Part shown: positions 9,785 to 18,672 of the stretch, piece by piece | Position numbering within the stretch: position 1 is the first letter of the stretch | How the letters are laid out: each line of letters begins with the position of its first letter | Source: an uncultured Oceanospirillaceae bacterium | GTDB taxonomy: Bacteria; Pseudomonadota; Gammaproteobacteria; Pseudomonadales; Oceanobacteraceae | Assembly: GCA_937974825.1 (NCBI GenBank) | Contig: CALJVD010000117.1 | Span: forward strand, 38,894 to 102,893 | Length of the DNA: 64,000 nucleotides | Direction of reading: 5' to 3' | Translations under genes and position numbers: made by a program | Notes under the pieces: generated by a model | Seen by the model: the letters and a program-made list of their open reading frames with translations, nothing else | Told to the model about the DNA's origin: nothing | The model's database searches: none

Positions 9785-10840
9785 ATGCATAAATCATTTA
9801 AATACCTTATCCCCGCCTTTATGGCGTTCACGCTTGCCGCTTGTGGCGGAAGCAGCAGTAGTAAATCCGAGTCTGCAGATTACTCAGGTAAAACTAGCCC
9901 AGCTAGCTTCGACTCTCTTAATGAAGACCAAAAACAAGCTGTTGGTAAAGATTCCGCTACAGTGATCTATGAAGCTGCAAACTTCAGCGATGCCGATGGC
10001 ATGATTGGAGACTTTCCCTCTGCTGCAGAGGTTCAGTCTGGCTCAGCGCTTCAAGACAAAGCTAAGAGCATACTTACTGAAGCGTTCGCTAAAGCTAAAC
10101 AAGCAAAAGCACAAGATTCAACATTATCGCAGTTGCCCGTTGCAGCTACAGAAATTCATAATGAAAAGTGCTCAGATGGCGGAACGACTTCAATAACGAT
10201 GGATTTTAATGAGAACACTAATTCCTCAGTTATAACGCTTACAGATAAAAACTGTAAGGAAGTAGACTTTGATGATTCCTATTACCTAACTAACGGCACA
10301 GTGGTTATAACTTCTGTTTATTCTGAAACGGCAGGCAAGGTGCGTATTGAATTTAAAAACTTTACCGACGAAGAGTTTTATGATGGTAAGAAAGAAACTT
10401 CGACGATCAATGGTTTCTACCAAGTTTCGGGTCTAAGCTTTATTGATGATGACGATGAATTATACTTGGATGGTATTGCTTATAAGGCTGAATGGAATTT
10501 ATATGGCACAATCAACGGAAAGCCAGTGTCAACAAAAGGCAGCATGAACTGCGATGTCAATGGTTGTACATTAGGTACCACAGTACAAACAGAAGACGGC
10601 AAAGTCTATAAAGTTGAAGACTTTAGAGTAACCACTAAAACCAATGGTGAGCCAAATACGATTGAAGGTAAAATCTACCATCCTGACCATGGTTACTATA
10701 ACTTTACTGCCAGCATCGAAGAGATGTGTTATGACGATGAAAAATCACCTTTTATAGGTGAAGCTACCTTTACAGATGGAACCTATGAAATCAAATACAC
10801 TTCATCCTCTTGTTTTGCCACACCAATTATTGATTACTAA
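9785..10840 (+). CDS. Putative lipoprotein of unknown function
   Basis: I do not recognise a family. The 351-residue product starts with a lipoprotein signal (FMAFTLAACGG, lipidated Cys about residue 20) and then a GGSSSS linker typical of tethered envelope lipoproteins. The mature part is acidic, rich in Asp, Thr and Tyr, with paired cysteines such as the SMNCDVNGC segment, suggesting a beta-rich periplasmic or surface domain with disulfides. Strong ribosome binding site (AAGGAG). The next gene starts 3 bases after its stop, so the two are probably coupled and work together. Confidence 0.85.
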   Translation: MHKSFKYLIPAFMAFTLAACGGSSSSKSESADYSGKTSPASFDSLNEDQKQAVGKDSATVIYEAANFSDADGMIGDFPSAAEVQSGSALQDKAKSILTEAFAKAKQAKAQDSTLSQLPVAATEIHNEKCSDGGTTSITMDFNENTNSSVITLTDKNCKEVDFDDSYYLTNGTVVITSVYSETAGKVRIEFKNFTDEEFYDGKKETSTINGFYQVSGLSFIDDDDELYLDGIAYKAEWNLYGTINGKPVSTKGSMNCDVNGCTLGTTVQTEDGKVYKVEDFRVTTKTNGEPNTIEGKIYHPDHGYYNFTASIEEMCYDDEKSPFIGEATFTDGTYEIKYTSSSCFATPIIDY

Positions 10841-10843
10841 TTA

Positions 10844-11647
10844 ATGGCGATTTTTACGCATAATATAAAAGGCCGCTTTTTAAGCGGCCTTTTATTGTTA
10901 TGTTGGTTCTACACAACTCAAGCGCATGAGTTGTCTTTGCTTGTGGGTGAAGAACGCTGGCTGTACCGTGAGTACAATTCAATTAAAAATGAGCTTGATC
11001 GTGAACAAGGATGGCTATCAAGTTATGAGACATCGGCAAAGTTGGATGTCACTAATAACAGTAATATTTATCTGTTATACGGCTATCAAAACGATCCTCT
11101 GCAATACGTTGGTGCTACGCAAGAAGGCAAGAATCATGAAACTGTTACGCATGAGAGAACCCACAAGAATATAGCTACTTGGCGTATCTATCATGAGGGG
11201 TTGTATATAGGCCTAGGAGGTGTATATCAGAGCTGGGATAGAGAAATACAAGCCAATAATGGTGTTAAGCACCTTTATGAATACTACCGTTGGTATGGCC
11301 CAGTTTTTGAGATTGGTTTCTTAAAACAATGGGATGACATTAGGGTGGATTTTACAGCGGCAGCCAGTAGTTTGAGTGGCGACTTAGTGGTCGACTTAAC
11401 CCATGTTGATTTGAATAAACCAAAACTGCATCTGAAAAGTGGTTTAGGGTATGAAGCTGTTATCCAGATTAGCTATAGCCTAACCGAGCGTTGGTTGTTA
11501 CATGCAAAACATCAGCAAGGTTATAGATACTTTCCAGCAACGGATTATGTGACGGATAGACGTGGCTTTAAACATATAACCCTCAACGAACCCGAAAGCA
11601 AAAACTATTACCATGGGTTTTGGCTTGGGGTGGGCTATCAGTTTTAA
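10844..11647 (+). CDS. Putative outer-membrane beta-barrel protein
   Basis: Unknown function. The 267-residue product has a signal peptide (hydrophobic core LSGLLLLCWFY, probable cleavage after TTQA). The rest alternates polar and aromatic/hydrophobic residues and ends in GYQF, as expected for an outer-membrane barrel with a C-terminal Phe. There is no Shine-Dalgarno; the ATG lies 3 bases after the upstream lipoprotein stop, so translation probably depends on coupling. Codons 9-17 also form a strong terminator hairpin (10867-10893). A later start would lose the signal peptide. The 3' end overlaps the dusC 3' end. Confidence 0.7.
   Translation: MAIFTHNIKGRFLSGLLLLCWFYTTQAHELSLLVGEERWLYREYNSIKNELDREQGWLSSYETSAKLDVTNNSNIYLLYGYQNDPLQYVGATQEGKNHETVTHERTHKNIATWRIYHEGLYIGLGGVYQSWDREIQANNGVKHLYEYYRWYGPVFEIGFLKQWDDIRVDFTAAASSLSGDLVVDLTHVDLNKPKLHLKSGLGYEAVIQISYSLTERWLLHAKHQQGYRYFPATDYVTDRRGFKHITLNEPESKNYYHGFWLGVGYQF
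10867..10900 (+). terminator. Intrinsic terminator-like hairpin inside the barrel gene
   Basis: AAAAGGCCGCTT (10867-10878) pairs perfectly with AAGCGGCCTTTT (10882-10893) across a 3-base loop, followed by ATTGTT. It lies 27 bases after the lipoprotein stop but within the signal-peptide codons of the next gene. It may end most lipoprotein transcripts and let the barrel gene be expressed only when translating ribosomes melt it. Confidence 0.75.
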
Positions 11648-12660
11648 GCCACTTTGCGCTCTTGTTTAAACTGATGAATAACCTGCAAAAATTCAACTAA
11701 ATTTCTTTCTCTTTTTACCGCATCAAATAGCTCAGTAATTTCTGGAAAGTGTCGAGTAAAGTAAAACAGCCACTGTTTTAAGCGATCGGTTACTTGCTTG
11801 TCTTGTAAGTGTTCTAATTTAGGCACTAGGCTTAAGAATAAATCGAGTTGCTGTACCCAAGTATAGTTTTCATGTTCTATCTGGCCGTAGTGCTTTTGTA
11901 TTTGTAAGCCAAGGTCAGGCATAGATACCAAGCCACGACCAATCATTAACAAATCACTACCGCTTTCTTGCATGCATTGCTCAGCATCGGCTGCTGTCCA
12001 AATTTCACCGTTAGCCAGTACTGGTATATCAATTTTCTCTTTAATGCGGGCAATATATTCCCAGTAAGCCGGTGGTTTATAGCCTTCCGTTTTAGTGCGG
12101 GCATGCACACATAACCATTGAATATCGGCTTCCGCTAAGGCAATGGAGTTGTCTATTGCTAGTTCTTTATCTAAAAAACCTAAGCGAATTTTAGCGCTTA
12201 CAGGAATATGTGCGGGTACCGCTTGGCGTACTGCTTTAGCGATATCATGCAGCTGGTCAGTGTACTGAAGTAATACCGCTCCGCCTTTGCTTTTATTAAC
12301 CGTTTTCGCTGGGCAGCCAAAGTTTATATCAATAGCAGGTGCGCCTAGTGCTGCTGCTTTAGCGGCATTAGCAGCCATGGCCTCTGGGTTAGAGCCTAAT
12401 AATTGAATATGTACCGGTGTTCCTGCGGCAGTACAGCCATTGTTATGCAGCTCAGGACAAAAACGGCGAAAGACTTTGGCAGGATAGACCTGGTCAATCA
12501 CTCGAATAAACTCAGTAACGCAGTGGTCTATACCACCCACGCGCGTCAATATATCACGTAGGTTGTAGTCCATTAGCCCTTCCATAGGTGCCAACGCAAT
12601 ATAAGGGCGCTTAGTTTGTTGGTCAAAGGGAAGTGAGCCAGTGAAAATAGAGGAGGGCAT
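11644..12660 (-). CDS. dusC: tRNA-dihydrouridine(16) synthase DusC
   Basis: FMN-dependent enzyme that reduces U16 in the tRNA D loop. The 338-residue TIM-barrel protein has the flavin-binding start LAPMEGLMDY (23-32), the catalytic Cys in INFGCPAKTVNKSKGG (Cys116), VCVHARTK-like and NGEIW phosphate/flavin loops, and IGRG near residue 235. The TEFIRV and GCPAKTVN spellings and the overall alignment fit the DusC subgroup rather than DusA or DusB. The gene is convergent with the upstream barrel gene and their stop codons overlap. Confidence 0.92.
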   Translation of the reverse strand: MPSSIFTGSLPFDQQTKRPYIALAPMEGLMDYNLRDILTRVGGIDHCVTEFIRVIDQVYPAKVFRRFCPELHNNGCTAAGTPVHIQLLGSNPEAMAANAAKAAALGAPAIDINFGCPAKTVNKSKGGAVLLQYTDQLHDIAKAVRQAVPAHIPVSAKIRLGFLDKELAIDNSIALAEADIQWLCVHARTKTEGYKPPAYWEYIARIKEKIDIPVLANGEIWTAADAEQCMQESGSDLLMIGRGLVSMPDLGLQIQKHYGQIEHENYTWVQQLDLFLSLVPKLEHLQDKQVTDRLKQWLFYFTRHFPEITELFDAVKRERNLVEFLQVIHQFKQERKVA

Positions 12661-12699
12661 GTCAGTCTACAAATAATAAAAACAGCCTATTATATAGTG

Positions 12700-13599
12700 T
12701 TATTTACTATCCGCAGCTTCTATTGCTCTAATTTTATTGGCCAATGCTTCAGCGTTAGGTAGGGGCATGTTTAAAGAACGGCCAACTTGCTCGTTAAAGC
12801 CAACATGAAAGTAGGGGTTGTAGTCTGCTGCTGGCCATTGGCCTGTTGTTAATCCTTGTTTTAAAACTTCGGATAAGCGTAAAGCGGTATCGTCTATATT
12901 GCTGTAGGTAGAGGCCAACGCTCCTGCTTTTAAATAAGCAGCTGAAGGCCCAATAAGAGGAATGTTCTGTCGATAAGCGCTAATTAAAATCGTTTTGATG
13001 TTTTCAGGGCTGTACAGCTCGTTGTCGTAAATACCCACAAGGGCGCTGTTGTCGCGCAGTAAAGGCACTAGAGCGTGCGCCACACTTTCACTTTCGTCGG
13101 CAAAATAAAGAGATATTTTCATTTGTCGCCAAGTTTCTATGCTGACGTCGGCAATGTTGTATTCAACAAGCTGCTGTCTGTTTTTAAACAGAATACCTAT
13201 AGGTTGTTTTGCACCTAAAAGCTCAATAGCTAACAATACTTGTCTGGCTAGGGGAGGGTCTGCATAAATACTAGTTGCTAGTGATTGTTTATGCTTACTT
13301 ACTTGTTTTGTACTAACTAAAATGGCAATTGTGGGTATGGAGCTCCCTGGCCATTGTGTTAGTACAGTGCTACCGACTAATACTATCGCCTTGTATTGTT
13401 CTGTATCCAGAGGGTCGACATCGACTATGGTTTTGATATCAATATCTGTGCCTAAATGTCGGTTAGTTTTGTTAACTAAAGCAATACTGTTAGGGCTGTA
13501 TTCAGGAATAACAAAAAGCACGGCGGCGTCTGCCTTTGCTGTACAAAGCAAAAGCAGTGTTAATACTGCTATTGTGAGCTTACGTGCTTCCATGCTCAT
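12700..13599 (-). CDS. ABC-type substrate-binding protein-like (PF04392 type)
   Basis: Periplasmic binding-protein-like product of 299 residues with a signal peptide (cleavage probably after KADA, about residue 25). The segment YRQNIPLIGPSAAYLKAGAL is characteristic of the ABC_sub_bind family, whose ligands are mostly unknown. No ABC permease or ATPase gene is near, so it is either an orphan or a sensor component. It begins 6 bases after the stop of the TonB-dependent receptor gene and is surely in the same operon. A second ATG two codons downstream is an alternative start. Confidence 0.75.
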   Translation of the reverse strand: MSMEARKLTIAVLTLLLLCTAKADAAVLFVIPEYSPNSIALVNKTNRHLGTDIDIKTIVDVDPLDTEQYKAIVLVGSTVLTQWPGSSIPTIAILVSTKQVSKHKQSLATSIYADPPLARQVLLAIELLGAKQPIGILFKNRQQLVEYNIADVSIETWRQMKISLYFADESESVAHALVPLLRDNSALVGIYDNELYSPENIKTILISAYRQNIPLIGPSAAYLKAGALASTYSNIDDTALRLSEVLKQGLTTGQWPAADYNPYFHVGFNEQVGRSLNMPLPNAEALANKIRAIEAADSK

Positions 13600-13605
13600 A
13601 CCGTT

Positions 13606-15744
13606 TTAAAAGTTAATCCCTGCTTGTAGCTGGTAAATATTGCTTGTTGAATTTATCTGCGACCAATGGCCTAGCGCATTGTCGGCAAAACGATGTTGCC
13701 AAAAAACGCTTAGCCAAGGCTGGTACTGTTTAACTTGCCACTGCTTTCTAAGTTGCAGCTCGCTACGTTGGTATAACCTGTTACCGTTATTAAAACTATC
13801 TAGCCATAAGTAAGACAACGTAGAACTCCAACCGTTTTCACCTTTATGGTGCCAGCTTGCTGTTGCACTGTCTTGTGGGCTGATACGTGTTTCCAAGCGA
13901 AAGGCACCATCTTTTATGTTATCAAACTCCATGTGAGCTAAAGTTAACAACAGCCAGTCTGATGCTTTTGGTTGCCATTTAAACTGTCCTTCTACGCCAT
14001 TAATATTCAACTCTGTGTTTGAGTCTACGTAGCGTTCATGGAGATTAAGTGGGTCTGAGATTAAATGGGTTAAGTGCTCTTTATAAACCTTGATGTCTAA
14101 TTCTAGTTTAAGTTGAGGAATCATCGAATAATAGCCAATTTCATAGCTGGTAATCTCTTCGTCGCGTAAATTACGATGGTCAGCATGGACTGTTTTAAAG
14201 AATACTGCTTCAGTGACGTTTAGGTAGTTTGGCTGGCTGAGGTTGCGGCCTACCAACTTAATGTTGGGTTGTTGTTCGATCATGTCCGGTGAACGAATGG
14301 CTTCTGAGTATACAAATCTCAAGCTTTGTTGCTTAGACAGTAACCAGTTGAGTGCTATGCGAGGAGAAAATGCTTCTTTATTAATCTCTTCGTGCTCGTA
14401 AGTGCCAGCGGTATTTAATAGTAGCCAATCGGTGATGCGCCATTCGGCGTTTGCAAATATGCGCAAAGCGTTGTTAGAACGGCTGCCTTGAAACATTGCT
14501 TGAGACGAAGCTTGGTCATGACGATAACTGATACTGGAAACGGTGCGAAAACGATCGTGCCAAATAACGGTGTCTTGCCACTCTATATCAAAGCGCTGTT
14601 CGCTGTAGTTATAGTCGTGCCAGCCTTCAACAGTTTCATTGATATCTTCGCTCAATAGTGAGTCTACAAGATCTTGCTCGTAGGACTGCATACCCATATA
14701 AATTGATTGTACTTTACCGTCATCTTCGTCATCTACGGCTTTAAGAAGATTCATTGTGGCATCTGGGTTAAGCAAGTATAATCTGTTTAAATTGGGGTCA
14801 AAGAACACCGTAGGCATGCTACTGTGCTGTTCATGGTTACGATTCGTTTTTTGCCAATACATTTTAAACTGAGACTGATGCGTGGCAGAAAAATTAAAGG
14901 TGACGGTGTTCTGTAAAAAACCAAAGTCAGTATCACGGAATTCATAGCCGACAAGATCACTGGAATCCATGTTTGCGTAACTGTTACCAAGGCCAGCATA
15001 GAAATTAAGCTGGGTGTCGTTGTTTAGAGTGTGTTGATAAGCCAACTTAACAAACTTATTACTTTTATCGTCATCCCATTTGTCTTCGCCACGTTTAGCA
15101 TCTTTACCGTCAAAGCCACTGTCTGAGTTATAGCTGGTAGTTAGGCGATAACTGCCGTTAGAGGTTAAGTTAGAATGGCTTAGGTAAGCATCTTGAACAC
15201 CGCGGTTACCTGCACGGTATCGAACTTGAGTGCCTAAGCTTTCTTCTGGTGATTTAGTAATAATATTAATAGTGGCTAAAAATGCGTTGGCTCCATAGGT
15301 AGCGGAGCTAGGACCACGTATAATTTCAATGCGGCTCACGTCTTCAACTGCTAATGGAGTATCGTCCCAAAGCACACGAGCCACACCAGCGTTATACACA
15401 GAGCGACCATCAATTAATACCTGTAGGCGACGCGTAAAGTTCTGTGCCGAGGCATGGTAAATAACAGTGTCAGAAGACTCTGATTGGCTGTGGCCAACAA
15501 ACATACCCGGCACAAATCGTAGTGCTTCAGGAATATTACGTGCACCCCAGGCTTCTATTTGCTCTGCGGTAATCACTGTTACACTGGCTGGTGTTTCTGC
15601 TTTAGGTTGTTTAAGTCGAGTGGCTGTTAATACTTCGGGAATGTAATCAATGTTGCCGAAGTCTTCATAAATATATGAATCGTAACCGTCCTGTGCATTT
15701 ACCGTAAGCGAAGCTATCCCTAATAAAATTATTAATTTATTCAT
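13606..15744 (-). CDS. TonB-dependent outer-membrane receptor
   Basis: Outer-membrane gated transporter of 712 residues. It has a signal peptide (about 1-17), a plug domain (about 35-150, with TPASVTVITAEQIEAWG and IEIIRGPSSATYGANAF) and a large beta-barrel ending in QLQAGINF. The plug resembles siderophore/vitamin receptors of the FepA/BtuB class, but the substrate cannot be read from sequence. It is cotranscribed with a PF04392-type binding protein. No Fur box was recognised in the 147-base gap before ppa, so iron regulation is unproven. Confidence 0.9.
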   Translation of the reverse strand: MNKLIILLGIASLTVNAQDGYDSYIYEDFGNIDYIPEVLTATRLKQPKAETPASVTVITAEQIEAWGARNIPEALRFVPGMFVGHSQSESSDTVIYHASAQNFTRRLQVLIDGRSVYNAGVARVLWDDTPLAVEDVSRIEIIRGPSSATYGANAFLATINIITKSPEESLGTQVRYRAGNRGVQDAYLSHSNLTSNGSYRLTTSYNSDSGFDGKDAKRGEDKWDDDKSNKFVKLAYQHTLNNDTQLNFYAGLGNSYANMDSSDLVGYEFRDTDFGFLQNTVTFNFSATHQSQFKMYWQKTNRNHEQHSSMPTVFFDPNLNRLYLLNPDATMNLLKAVDDEDDGKVQSIYMGMQSYEQDLVDSLLSEDINETVEGWHDYNYSEQRFDIEWQDTVIWHDRFRTVSSISYRHDQASSQAMFQGSRSNNALRIFANAEWRITDWLLLNTAGTYEHEEINKEAFSPRIALNWLLSKQQSLRFVYSEAIRSPDMIEQQPNIKLVGRNLSQPNYLNVTEAVFFKTVHADHRNLRDEEITSYEIGYYSMIPQLKLELDIKVYKEHLTHLISDPLNLHERYVDSNTELNINGVEGQFKWQPKASDWLLLTLAHMEFDNIKDGAFRLETRISPQDSATASWHHKGENGWSSTLSYLWLDSFNNGNRLYQRSELQLRKQWQVKQYQPWLSVFWQHRFADNALGHWSQINSTSNIYQLQAGINF

Positions 15745-15824
15745 TATGCATCGTTTATGTTGAGGTAAGGCAAGTCTAGGGCTTAGTCAAAAGCATCACA
15801 AGTAAGATTTATACTAAAGGCAGA

Positions 15825-15853
15825 CTGACAGAGTGAAATGCGCTAGGTATAAT
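15825..15853 (+). promoter_or_regulatory. Sigma-70 promoter for ppa
   Basis: -35 CTGACA (15825-15830, five of six) and a perfect -10 TATAAT (15848-15853) with a 17-base spacer. It points at ppa, whose start is 39 bases downstream of the -10. Confidence 0.75.
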
Positions 15854-15891
15854 CTTTGCGTTTATAAAACCTTATTAATGGGAGCACCTAA

Positions 15892-16428
15892 ATGAGCTAT
15901 AAAGCTATTCCTGCCGGCAAAGACTTGCCAAACGATTTTTACGTGGCAATTGAAATTCCTGCAAACCACTCACCCATCAAATATGAAATTGATGAAGACA
16001 TGGACTGTTTAATGGTTGACCGCTTTATGGCCACCCCCATGTTCTATCCTGCAAACTACGGTTACATCCCTAACACACTAGCCGATGACGGTGATGCGTT
16101 AGACGTACTAGTTATTACTCCATACCCAGTTCAGCCAGGCTCTGTAATTCGCTCACGTGCGGTTGGCGTGTTAATGATGGAAGACGAAGCGGGCGGTGAT
16201 GCTAAGTTACTAGCGGTACCACACGACAAGCTAACTCAAATGTACACCGATATCCAAGACATCGATGATGTGCCTGAATTACTACGCGCTCAAATAGCTC
16301 ACTTCTTTGAAAACTACAAAGATCTTGAAAAAGGTAAGTGGGTAAAAGTTCAAGGTTGGGAAAATGCAGACAAAGCACGTTCTTTAATTCTTGAATCTGC
16401 AGAAGCCGCTAAAAAAGCAGCTAAGTAA
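15892..16428 (+). CDS. ppa: Inorganic diphosphatase (family I)
   Basis: Hydrolyses pyrophosphate to drive biosynthetic reactions; cytoplasmic and metal dependent. The 178-residue product matches bacterial family I enzymes, with the metal-binding motif [10 protein letters not shown] (65-74) and the [10 protein letters not shown] segment (51-60). Ribosome binding site GGGAG. Single-gene unit with a good sigma-70 promoter and a terminator. Confidence 0.97.
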   Translation: MSYKAIPAGKDLPNDFYVAIEIPANHSPIKYEIDEDMDCLMVDRFMATPMFYPANYGYIPNTLADDGDALDVLVITPYPVQPGSVIRSRAVGVLMMEDEAGGDAKLLAVPHDKLTQMYTDIQDIDDVPELLRAQIAHFFENYKDLEKGKWVKVQGWENADKARSLILESAEAAKKAAK

Positions 16429-16473
16429 GCTCTGCAAAAGTGAAGTGCTTCAATGTTCTTGAGGCACATTCTA

Positions 16474-16504
16474 AACACCGGCATAGTCCGGTGTTCTTTT
16501 TCTT
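16474..16504 (+). terminator. Intrinsic terminator after ppa
   Basis: AACACCGG (16474-16481) pairs with CCGGTGTT (16488-16495) and is followed by CTTTTTCTT. Confidence 0.85.
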
Positions 16505-16522
16505 AAGAAACCTTATACCTTT

Positions 16523-17509
16523 ATGTCGAATAATTACGAGCTTTTACTCCGTCACCCTGAACTGATTACCGAAAACACAATAATCTTAGGTGCAAACGCC
16601 GACTTGCCTGCTGGCTGGTTGTCTTTATTAAAAGAAGCAGGTGCACAAGTGCTAACCTGGGATTTTCTAACCCAACAGGCTCATAAGGCATTGGACAATG
16701 TAAAGTTTGCGATGCCGCAAGTGGTAGACTTAGAAAGTGCGGAACGTATTATTCTTCTATGGCCTAAAGCGAAACAACATGCTTTGGCACTAATTCAGTT
16801 AATTGCCAATGTCCATACAGAATGTTGGGTCGTGGGGGCTAATAATGCCGGTGGTAAAAGCATAGGTAAAAATGTTGCAAAACTAGCCAACGCTGAAAAA
16901 GTTGATGCCGCCCGTCACAGTAATTTATGGAAGCTTAACTTAGAGCCAGCCACTCAGTTTAACTGGTTGCAACTGGCGAGTTCATTTAATCATCAAGGAA
17001 AATCTTATATCACCTTACCGGGTGTGTTTAGCCAAGGTAAGTTAGATGTCGGTACCTCTGTGTTGCTAGAGCATTTGCCAGCCCCAAGCACAGGTAAGCT
17101 GCTTGATTTAGGTTGTGGCAGTGGAGTCATAGGTTTAAGCATGAAAGCGCAGCAGCCTGCATTAGAGGTTACCTTAGCCGATGTCGACGCCTTTGCATTG
17201 CAAAGTGCCCGTTTAAATAGCATGCGTTTAAATTTACCTGTGGAAGTAATCGCTAGTGATGGCTTAAGCCAAGTGGAAGGTAAGTTCGATTATATTTTTA
17301 CCAATCCACCGTTCCATCAGGGCAAAGAAACGGATTACCGCTTTGCCCAACAGTTATTTCGACAGGCCAAACAACACTTAGTAGAAGAAGGCCAGTTGTG
17401 GTTGGTAGCCAATAGCCATTTGGCTTATGAAGAATGGGCTAAAGAGCACTTTTCTCAAGTCGAAGTCATGACGCAAGAGAAAGGCTTTAAATTGATTTGT
17501 GTTTACTAA
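16523..17509 (+). CDS. rsmC: 16S rRNA (guanine(1207)-N2)-methyltransferase RsmC
   Basis: SAM-dependent methyltransferase acting on G1207 in assembled 30S subunits. The 328-residue protein has the two-lobe RsmC layout: a degenerate N-terminal methyltransferase-like half and an active C-terminal half with LDLGCGSGVIG (194-204) and the catalytic NPPF (261-264). No strong ribosome binding site is visible before the ATG. A bidirectional terminator separates it from the convergent OsmC-family gene. Confidence 0.92.
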   Translation: MSNNYELLLRHPELITENTIILGANADLPAGWLSLLKEAGAQVLTWDFLTQQAHKALDNVKFAMPQVVDLESAERIILLWPKAKQHALALIQLIANVHTECWVVGANNAGGKSIGKNVAKLANAEKVDAARHSNLWKLNLEPATQFNWLQLASSFNHQGKSYITLPGVFSQGKLDVGTSVLLEHLPAPSTGKLLDLGCGSGVIGLSMKAQQPALEVTLADVDAFALQSARLNSMRLNLPVEVIASDGLSQVEGKFDYIFTNPPFHQGKETDYRFAQQLFRQAKQHLVEEGQLWLVANSHLAYEEWAKEHFSQVEVMTQEKGFKLICVY

Positions 17510-17511
17510 TA

Positions 17512-17542
17512 AAAAACGGCGCATTATGAAGCGCCGTTTTTG
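17512..17542. terminator. Bidirectional terminator between rsmC and the OsmC-family gene
   Basis: AAAAACGGCGC (17512-17522) pairs with GCGCCGTTTTT (17531-17541). A-rich and T-rich flanks let it work on both strands, and it lies between convergent genes. Confidence 0.85.
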
Positions 17543-17563
17543 TTGCAGTCTAACGAGTGTTAA

Positions 17564-17986
17564 TCACTCAACTTCAATAATAGAAAAGTCGTGAGTAATT
17601 TCTACTCCGCCTCTTTCTAACATCAAAGAAGCCGAGCAATACTTCTCAGCCGATAACTTAACGGCACGTGCTACCGCCGATTCCTTTAGGTTTTTACCCG
17701 TGACTTTAAAGTGCACGTGAATTTTGGTGAACACACTAGGAATAGTGTCGGCACGTTCAGCGGTAATTTCTGCTGCACAGTCACGAATATCTAAGCGTTG
17801 TTTGGTTAAAATGCCAATGACGTCGAAGCTCGTACAACCACCTAAGCCTAACAACAGCATCTCCATGGGGCGAAAGCCCATATTACGGCCACCATGATCG
17901 GGAGAGCCATCCATTACAACGCTGTGACCACTGCCAGATTCACCAACAAACATTACGTTGTCGACCCATTTTACTGTTGCTTTCAT
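17564..17986 (-). CDS. OsmC/YhfA-family protein
   Basis: Member of the OsmC/Ohr superfamily, YhfA subgroup, whose related members are peroxide-reactive thiol proteins. The chosen start gives 140 residues beginning MKATVKW, which aligns with E. coli YhfA, and is preceded by GGGAGA. An upstream in-frame ATG at 18082 would add 32 residues of non-homologous sequence and is rejected. The two conserved cysteines are Cys51 (GGCTS) and Cys117 (KYCSAS). The actual substrate is unknown. Confidence 0.88.
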   Translation of the reverse strand: MKATVKWVDNVMFVGESGSGHSVVMDGSPDHGGRNMGFRPMEMLLLGLGGCTSFDVIGILTKQRLDIRDCAAEITAERADTIPSVFTKIHVHFKVTGKNLKESAVARAVKLSAEKYCSASLMLERGGVEITHDFSIIEVE

Positions 17987-18066
17987 GTTGTCTCCCAAAT
18001 AAACGACTGTAGGTGCCATAGAAATTGCGCGCAGGGTATCACAGCCATTCGTTAGATTAAATGAGT

Positions 18067-18672
18067 TTAATGGATGCCCCAAGGCGGCATTAATTCTTGT
18101 TGAATGCCTAATTGTTTAAGCGTACGAGCCACTACAAAGTCGATTAAGTCGGAAATGCTTTGTGGTTGATGGTAAAACCCAGGACTGGCCGGTAATACTA
18201 CGGCACCCATGCGCGTTAGCGATAACATGTTTTGCAAATGAATTTCAGAATAGGGTGACTCTCGTACAACTAAAATGAGAGGGTGGCGTTCTTTTAGAGC
18301 CACATCAGCAGCACGCTCAATTAACGAGTTACTGGCGCCGGTGGCAATGGCCGACAGGGTGCCAGTGCTGCATGGGCAAACGACTACAGGACCAGGCTGA
18401 CCAGAACCAGATGCCCAAGGCGCAAACCAGTCTTCACGCCCAAAAGCACGCAGCTGTTGTTCGCTGACATTAAAGTGGTTTTGCAAAAAAGTGGCTTGAG
18501 CGCTGGGGTTACTGGGAATCTTAAGATTGGCTTCGGTGGCCATAACCAGTAATGCCGCTTTAGAGATAATTACATCCACGTCTTTGCCAGCCGCTAAGAG
18601 CACCTCAATTAAGCGCAGTGCATATAAGCTGCCCGATGCGCCAGTTATGGCGACACAAATACGTTCGCTCAT
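18067..18672 (-). CDS. ubiX: Flavin prenyltransferase UbiX
   Basis: Makes prenylated FMN, the cofactor used by UbiD decarboxylase in ubiquinone synthesis. The 201-residue flavoprotein has the N-terminal GASGSLYALR loop, the CPCSTGTLSAIATG motif and the VVRESPYSEIHLQNM segment. Its ATG overlaps the mpl stop codon (ATGA), so the two are translationally coupled. A mpl-ubiX pairing is common in gammaproteobacteria although the functions are unrelated. Confidence 0.95.
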   Translation of the reverse strand: MSERICVAITGASGSLYALRLIEVLLAAGKDVDVIISKAALLVMATEANLKIPSNPSAQATFLQNHFNVSEQQLRAFGREDWFAPWASGSGQPGPVVVCPCSTGTLSAIATGASNSLIERAADVALKERHPLILVVRESPYSEIHLQNMLSLTRMGAVVLPASPGFYHQPQSISDLIDFVVARTLKQLGIQQELMPPWGIH

